DNA of 64,000 bases. It comes from Aralia elata. Taxonomy: Eukaryota; Streptophyta; Magnoliopsida; Apiales; Araliaceae. The notes beneath the pieces are model-generated. The model did no database searches. It saw only the letters and a list, made by a program, of their open reading frames with translations, and was not told the origin of the DNA. Below, piece by piece: positions 56,717 to 64,000 of this stretch. The stretch is from assembly GCA_034770075.1 (NCBI GenBank), contig CM068383.1, positions 49,805,222 through 49,869,221 of the forward strand, given 5' to 3'. How positions within the stretch are numbered: the first letter of the stretch is position 1; the number at the start of each line of letters is the position of its first letter. The position numbers and the translations under genes are program-made.

Positions 56717-58001
56717 TGTAATATCCTGAATATTTATAAAACTTATAAATATGATATTAAATGACTAAAGTTGATTGTAAAATAATTTCCAGGACGAAAT
56801 TCTTGTAAGTTGGGTTGAATGTAATATCCCAAATATTTCAAATGTGATCTGACCTAAACCCTAAGGGTTAAAACTTAGAAATCAGATATGCCCGTGAAAT
56901 CCTTCTTGTATCCTTTTGGGACTTTTCACATTACACGAAATAGTGTTTATATGAGTCACAGAACCCAGGGAGTCAATAAAGATTTTTCGAGAAAAAGATG
57001 AAAAACACAATTTTCGAGAAAACGCCTTTCGTCTTTTTAAATAGTTCTTTTCGTCGTTTCGACTTGTTATATTTCACGACATAGTAATTATACGTGGTTT
57101 ATAGACCAATGAACCAATAATATTTTTCCTACGAAAAAGACGAAAACATTATTCATTCGAGAACTGTTCTCCGAATTTTAAAATTTCAGATTCCTGAATA
57201 GCGTTATAATACGGAGGATGAATACTTTTCCATTAATAAAAATTCTACCCGAAATAATTTTCGAGTATTATTAATTCATGAATACGGGATGAATACACAT
57301 CGAATACCGAAAGAATACGAAGAATATTATAAGTATAATGTACCGTATAAATACGAGAATTATACTGAAGATTATATGAGATTGATACAAGATTAATACG
57401 AGGCCTAATAAAAGTAGAATACGAATATTATACGAAAGGAATACGTATTAATACATTATACTAAATAGTTGAAATCAAACTTGTTTTTAACTAGAAATCC
57501 AAGTGAAATGCTTCCGGTCAGTCACGATCAAGTATGGTTATCCATGTGAAATGGTTTAGAACAATCAGAGCTGAGCTAGACAATACCAACTTAGTGTAAC
57601 CAAACTAGGGAAAGAAAACCTAGTTAGACTAACTAATTAGTAGCTAAATCCAAGAAAACTGAAATGGACCAATCAAAACCAAGGAAAGCTAACTGGTGAT
57701 CCAAGTGAATTGTTTTCGACCAATCGTAGCAAATGATGATGTAAGCATAACATCATCTTTCCTCAAAGAAACACAAAGATGATGTTATCATGATGATGTC
57801 ATCATGATGTCACGTGGTGGAAGATATTTTAAAATAGTAATGATGATTTTTAGATATTTTAAGGGACTAAGGTGCAATTAATCAAGTACTAAAGTGTAAT
57901 AAGCCGAGCCCCTAAGGTGTAATTAGCGAAACTATGTTTTCCTATAAATAGCAAGCTAAGTTCATTCATTCCTTACCATTTTCAAGAGCAATTTTAAGTT
58001 G
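56717..58001 (+). repeat. Gypsy chromovirus LTR, 5' part, with duplicated polypurine module
   Basis: TGTAATATCCTGAATATTTA starts at 56717. A second GACGAAATTCTT, tract and TGTAATATCCC starts at 56820, 103 bp later, the same arrangement as at 22480-22583. The promoter CCTATAAATAGCAAGC at about 57942 matches the one in the 2.5 kb LTRs. The sequence breaks off about 40 bp after the TATA box, where copia-A leader begins at 58002. Repeated GATGATGT motifs lie near 57740-57815. Confidence 0.72.
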
Positions 58002-58060
58002 CATGAAATCCAATTTCAAGATTAAAATAAACTCTTTATTTTAATTATAAAATTATTAAG

Positions 58061-58104
<44 letters not shown>

Positions 58105-58261
58105 CACCAGGTACTTCGGTATATAATATATATATATATATATATTATTAAATCATGTTAGCTTTTCTAGTGAACAGGAAGACCAATCATGTTACTGGCG
58201 TGAATCTAAGCATAATCAGGATACTTTTCGAAGTTAACATGAAGCAGGATACTTTTCTAAG

Positions 58262-58306
<45 letters not shown>

Positions 58307-58471
58307 CCGAAGTAGGATCACCCATTTAATTAAATAAAGTGATTTCGTTTTTCATAAAATAATAATTTTATACAACTAATTATGCCCAATAAATTATTCT
58401 AAATACATACCCATATATAATTAGAATCAAAACAATTAATAATTTGCATAAAGATTGGCTCTTGATACCAC
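58002..58471 (-). other. Copia-A leader and primer site from a second, otherwise lost unit
   Basis: GCATGAAATCCAATTTCAAG (58002) matches 50284, the leader of A1. (TA)n runs lie at 58062-58101 and 58262-58300. The primer site GTGGTATCAAGAGCC (58457-58471, - strand) abuts the LTR end. This places a 5' leader outside the 3' LTR of copy A2, so the LTR once served two tandem elements. Confidence 0.8.
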
Positions 58472-60375
58472 TGTTAGGTTTGTATAACGCGAACATGCAA
58501 TCAAATTACATAAATAGAGCGGAAGCGTGACAAAATCAGATTTTAAAATTTTATACAAACCATCACCATGATCTTTCTTTATGCACAATTATTAATTAAA
58601 CGAAAGAGATGGAGAATAAGAACTATACCCTTGTAGAACAAAGCTTCCTCAGGTACAAGTTCAACTCCTAGTCCTTCGAGTTCTCCTTGAATTCAACGGT
58701 GTGATTCCTTCCTTTGATCAATGTTAACCACCCAAGTGTTTGGCCTCTAGAGGTGATCCACCAAGGAAGAACAAATATTCAAGAAGTTGGGTGTTTGGAA
58801 AAACCCTAGTTTCTATCTCTATAGAAATTGTAAGTACTCTCCATAATCTAATGTAAGAGTGTGTAACCCTAATCTATGATAAGACTTCTCTTATTTATAG
58901 ATGTAGGAAAACCCCTTCCCTAAACTATTTAGGATTAGGGTTTCTATTTTAATTAAACTCCTTTAATTATATTCCTAATCCAATTAGGAATTAATGAGAG
59001 AGAGTACTTCTATTAATTAATTCCCAATCCCTATTAGAAATTAAATAATAGTTATATTAATTAATTCTCAATCCCTATTAGGAATTAAATAATAGTTATA
59101 TTAATTAATTCCCAATCCCTATTAGGAATTAAATAATAGTAATAGTAATAATAATAATAAGACTCCTCTTATTAATTTATATTTAATATTTCCAAAATAT
59201 TAAATAATAAATATTAAGCTATTTAATTTATTCTATCTCCATAGATTAAATTAAATATACTTAACTTATTATTACAATTATGTCATTTACTTCTTAAATA
59301 AATATTTTCCTTTTGCGGTGTGACCCTTTAGGTTCTCCATATTAAACCGGTTGTGAATAAATCAATTAGAACAATTCTAATCTTATTTAAATAAATAAAT
59401 TAAACTATTTAATTCATTTAAATAAATAATATTTATTCTACAATAAGGGTAAGCCTCCTTAGCGATCAACGACTTTCCAGATAATATAGATTTCAACATT
59501 AATCACAAAAGAACCTTTGAGTAAATAGTTACCGTACAATTCAATCCTTCTACCATACAATGTCCCAATTAAATATAAGACATGAAATTTCTGTCAAGTC
59601 TTATTTTATTTAATTATATGTATTTCGATTCCCAAATACACAACTTTAAATAATGCAAATTAGAAACTCCTTTCTAATTTCATTCTGCCTTGGCCAAGGA
59701 CTACTGAGTTGTTATTTATCGAATCACATAGGACATTCACATCTTTTACTAGACGTGGTAGATTCTTTGTTGATCATTCACCTATCTCCATGTACAACTT
59801 ATTATACCCAATCATACCCTTTGATATACCCTAAAGGTCTTAAGGGACATGTCAAAGTATAACTCATCATACACAAGATACTATGATGATCTCAAGTTCA
59901 AGGATCACTTGTACTACTATCACTAGAGGAATTCCTATTGACAGACGAGTAAAACTCCATTAGGTATTCCTTAGCGAGTCACGTTCAATGAACTTATTCT
60001 CTAATAAGCACCTACATACTTGCTTTAGTGTCTCCACACAAATGATTATGAGATCAATCATCCTCTTCCTAAGAGCAAGCAACGTATGTACTAATCTATC
60101 CGGATTCACTAATCCCCAATTTAGAAATCCAATGATTAGGAACAATTTTAGTTTGTGAGCTATCTAGAGTTTAGATCTCATTAGCATGATCACTATCATG
60201 ATTCTAAAAGCATTGCTCAAAACTATGGGTTTATCACATTTAATATAACAGCACCATGTAGATAATATAAAATGCCTTTTAAGAAAATCAATTCTTTTAT
60301 TAATAAATGAATAAGATTACAAAGTATATGCTACATCATATCAAATATGATTGGCTTGTGTGCATACTACTTTCA
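58472..60375 (-). repeat. Copia-A LTR of copy A2, complete, 1,904 bp
   Basis: - strand TGAAAGTAGTATGCACAC to ...CAAACCTAACA. TATAAATAAG lies near 58891-58900 (- strand). Includes three direct copies of an AATTCCCAATCCCTATTAGGAA-like unit (about 59020-59150). It is both the 3' LTR of the gag-pol on its right and the 5' LTR of a lost unit on its left. Confidence 0.9.
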
Positions 60376-60395
60376 ATCTCCCACTTGCACTAAAG

Positions 60396-63300
60396 TCAAT
60401 CGCCATGGTATCTAATCCCCATCTTCTCTAAGTGACGATCAAACTGCTGTTGTGTTAAAGCTTTAGTAAATGGATCTGCAATGTTGTCTTGAGAGTCCAC
60501 ACGCTCCAGGGTGACATCTCCTCTTCCAATGATTTCTCTAATCAAATGAAAACGGCACAAAACGTGTTTGGATTTCTGATGAGACCTGGGTTCCTTAGCC
60601 TGCGCAACAGCTCCGGTGTTGTCACAGAATAACGGTACGGCTCCTCTAATGCTAGGAACCACTCCAAGTTCAGTTATGAACTTCTTCATCCAAACAGCTT
60701 CCTTTGCAGCTTCACTTGCAGCTATGTACTCTGCCTCTGTCACTGAATCAGCAACTGTTTGCTGCTTGGAACTCTTCCAACTCACCGCGCCACCGTTTAA
60801 GGTAAACACATACCCTGAAACGGATTTATAGTCATCTTGGTCCGTTTGAAAACTTGAGTCTGTATAGCCCTCTAGTTTTAATTCAGACCCACCGTAGACA
60901 AGAAATACATCCTTAGTTCTTCTCAAGTACTTTAGGATGTTTTTCACTGCCTTCTAGTGCTCTTCTCCTGGATTCGACTGATATCTGCTTGTTACACTAA
61001 GTGCATGAGCGACATCTGGTCTAGTACATATCATACCGTACATGATAGATCCTATTGCTGAAGCATACAGAATCTTACTCATTCGGTTTCTCTCCTCAGG
61101 TGTCTTTGGGGCCTGTTTCTTGGAGAGATGTATTCCATGGCTCATCGGCATGAGACCTCTCTTGGAATCTTCCATGCTAAACCTCTTTAGCATCGAGTCA
61201 ATGTACTTTCCTTGGGTCAAGCCAAGCATCCTTTTAGATCTATCTCTATAGATCTTTATCCCCAAAATATAGGATGTCTCACCCAAGTCCTTCATGGAGA
61301 AGTGTTTAGATAACCAAATTTTGATCGACTGTAGCATAGGAACATCATTCCCTATCAGTAATATGTCATCAACATATAATACAAGGAATGAAACAGCGCT
61401 CCCACTAACCTTCTTGTACACACATGGTTCATCCTCATTTTTGATAAAATCAAACCTTTTGATTATCTCATCAAAATGGATGTTCCATCTTCGAGAAGCT
61501 TGCTTCAATCCATAAATGGATCTTTGTAGCTTACAGACTTGGTTTGTTCCAACCGTTGAAACAAAACCCTCTGGCTGTATCATATATACATTCTCCTCAA
61601 GCTCTCCATTGAGGAAGGCCGTTTTCACGTCCATTTGCCAGATCTCATAGTCATGATAAGCTACAATTGCAAGCAAAATCCGAATGGACTTGAGCATAGC
61701 TACTGGTGAGAAGGTTTCATCATAGTCAACTCCTTGTCTTTGTTTGAAACTTTTTGCAACCAGTCGGGCCTTATAGGTCTCTACCTTGCCATCCGCTCCA
61801 GTCTTTCTCTTAAAGACCCATTTACACCCAATAGGCTTAATGCCCTCAGGTGGTGAAACCAAAGTCCATACTTGGTTTTCATACATGGAGTCCATCTCGG
61901 ATTTCATGGCTTCTTGTCATTTCTCTGAGTCTTCACTACTCATAGCCTCTTCGTAAGTCAATGGATCATCATCATCTATGATGCGTACCTCATCATCATC
62001 CTCTATGATGAATCCATACCTATCAGGTATCTTCGATACTCTTCCAGATTTACGAATAGGTAGTGGTACAGTAGGTTCTTCCACTTGGTCAGGTACCTGA
62101 CTTTGATCCGTAGTATTTTGTGGTTCTTGAACTTCTTCAAGATATATCTTACTCCCACTGACCCCTTCAAGGATAAACTCCTTTTCCAAGAAGGCAGCGT
62201 GTTTTGCTACAAACACCTTTTGATCAGTAGGATGATAGAAATAATACCCTACAGTTTCTTTAGGGTAACCCACAAATCTACACTTGTCGGATCTAGTCTT
62301 TAGCTTATCATGCTCAAACCTTTTGACATAAGCTGGACAACCCCAAGTCTTAACATACTTAAGATTTGGTTTCTTCCCTGTCCATAATTCATATGGGGTC
62401 TTTGGGACGGATTTGGTAGGTAACTTGTTAAGTAGATATGCAGCCGTTTCTAGGGCATAACCCCAGAAGGATATTGGAAGGTCGGTAAAACTCATCATGG
62501 AACGAACCATGCCCAACAATGTTCGATTTCTCCTTTCAGATACACCATTCAACTGTGACGTCCCTGGTGGAGTCCATTGTGAGATTATACCATTTTCTTT
62601 GAGACAATTGAGAAACTCATTGGTTAAGTATTCCCCTCCTCGATCCGATCGAAGAATCTTAATACTCTTACCAGTTTGCTTCTCTACTTCACTTCTGAAT
62701 TCTTTGAACTTTTCAAACGATTCAGATTTGTATTTCATTAAATACACATATCCAAATCTAGAATGATCATCAGTGAAAGTAATAAAATAAGAATACCCTC
62801 CTCGTGCATTCGTTGTCATAGGTCCACATACGTCTGTGTGTACCAACGCTAACAACTCTGTAACTCTTTCTCCTTTTCCACTAAAAGGAGATTTAGTCAT
62901 CTTACCCATGAGACAAGATTCACAAGTTGGATATGATTCATAATCAGATAGCTCTAAAAGCCCATCTTTATGCAACTTGGTTAATCTTGTTTCATTGATA
63001 TGACCGAGTCTACAGTGCCACATAAAGGTATAATTAACATCATCTCTTTTTCTTTTCTTAGTTTGTTCAATTTGAAGTATATTTTCATGCAAGTCAAGTA
63101 TGTAAAGTCCATTCAGTAGGTTCCCAACACCATATAAAACATTTTTATTATAAATAGAACAACTGTTGTTCTTTATTATAATATCAAAACCATCCATATC
63201 CAATACAGAAATTGAAATAATGTTTCTAATGAGTGTCGGAACATAATAACAATTATTTAAACTAATGAACTTTCCCGAAGGCAGTGCTAAACAATAAGTC

Positions 63301-64000
63301 CCTACAGCTAATGCAGCAACCTTTGCTCCATTTCCCACTCGTAGGACGACTTCATCCTTGTTCAGCTTTCTACTTCTGCTTAGTCCCTGCATATTATTAC
63401 ATATGTGAGAACCACAGCCGGTATCCAATACCCAAGTAGAATTTTGACTTTCAGAAAAATTAATTTCAATCATGAACAAACCTAGATCAGAAGTCGAAGC
63501 TTCTCCAAGCTTCTTTTGGTCCGCAAGATACTGCTTGCAGTTCCTCTTCCAATGTCCCGACTTGTTGCAGTGGTAGCAAACTCCTTTGCTATCTGGATCA
63601 GGTTTCTTCTTATCCTTTCTCTTCGCCTTGCCCTTAGCCTTCTTGTCTTTCTTCTTTTCAGAAGATACCTTGGGCCTCTTCCTTTTCTTGGAAGAATCAT
63701 CCACCAGTAAGACTTGGTTCTTGTTGGATGAGAAGTGACCTTCAGCTGTTTTCAGCATGTTAAGTAACTCAGGCAAGCTGACGTCCAACTTATTCATGTG
63801 AAAATTCACAACAAATGGTGAGAAGGTGTCCGGGAGTGACTGCAAGATCAAATCTTGGCTTAACTCCCCATCCATCACGAACCCAAGCTGTCCAAGTTGT
63901 TCAATTAGATTGATCATCTTAAGGACATGAGTCTCAACAGCAGTGCCCTCGGTCATACGAGATCGGAAGAGCTCCTTAGATATCTGATATCTAGCAGTCC
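60396..64000 (-). pseudogene. Copia-A copy A2: almost complete gag-pol with two in-frame stops
   Basis: - strand, running off the right edge inside gag; the frame is open upstream of ATG 63956, so that Met is not the start. One frame reads through to the stop at 60396, broken by TGA 61917-61919 and TAG 60954-60956. Domains: UBN2-type gag (MINLIEQLGQLGF); zinc knuckle CYHCNKSGHWKRNC; protease WVLDTGCGSH; pre-integrase WHCRLGHINETR...CESC; integrase D (VHTDVCG), D (RSDRGGEY), E (NGVSERRN); reverse transcriptase CKWVFKRKTGADG with LYVDDILL; RNase H (EGYTDSSFQ, TEAEYIAASEA, CDNTGA). The polypurine tract is at 60376-60390. A0 keeps TGG (Trp) at 1747, where A2 has the TGA. It is the best preserved copia-A copy and the reference for the deletions in A0 and A1. 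Confidence 0.92.

Overview
This is nuclear DNA of a flowering plant, most likely a eudicot. It is A+T-rich, its one cellular gene has GT-AG introns, and most of the rest is LTR retrotransposons nested in one another. I saw no bacterial, organellar or viral gene, no rRNA or tRNA gene and no CRISPR array.

Layout. 1-4719: decayed Ty1/copia element (family 'copia-A', copy A0, + strand) and its 3' LTR. 4720-29022: a tandem pair of Athila-like Ty3/gypsy remnants (LTR1-gag-LTR2-gag-LTR3) that lack pol. Other elements landed in them: a ~4.1 kb solo LTR (10695-14782, target duplication GGAAG), two copies of a third LTR type (7722-8822 and 26106-29022), and a coding-less chromovirus-type element (15981-25202, target duplication GTTTT). 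That element's left LTR holds a further 4.0 kb solo LTR (16026-20042, target duplication AGGTC). 29023-31740: Tat/Ogre-like LTR sequence.

32201-52639: the only cellular gene, a + strand aldo-keto reductase of the perakine reductase / auxin-induced PCNT115 / IN2-2 type. Seven exons splice in silico into an uninterrupted 347-residue protein with the catalytic tetrad intact. Intron 1 holds a Stowaway-type MITE. Intron 6 is about 16.2 kb because it contains a copia-A element (A1, 37577-51373, - strand), which itself contains a young copia-B element (38097-43146, target duplication AATAA, LTRs differing at 2 of 269 bases) and a hAT-like element (46189-47364, 8-bp target duplication). The last exon carries the cofactor-phosphate loop, so a working enzyme depends on splicing across this nest.

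52640-64000: downstream flank, then fragments of Tat-like, Athila-like, SIRE-like and chromodomain gypsy elements. Last comes a third copia-A element (A2, - strand), whose gag-pol runs off the right edge and is broken by only two in-frame stops.

Most interesting: (1) several related gypsy LTR types share one order of elements: TATA box, splice-donor-like site, long A+T-rich stretch, CTTGCTGAGCA-type box, splice-acceptor-like site, and a short same-phase reading frame with a Gly/Lys-rich tail; (2) copies A0 and A1 share a 273-bp deletion (91 codons) between GATGAT repeats that removes part of integrase, pointing to a mobilised non-autonomous lineage; (3) a functional-looking gene is kept across a 16 kb intron filled with nested, antisense retrotransposons; (4) two families form LTR-sharing tandem arrays. 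All boundaries were read by eye.
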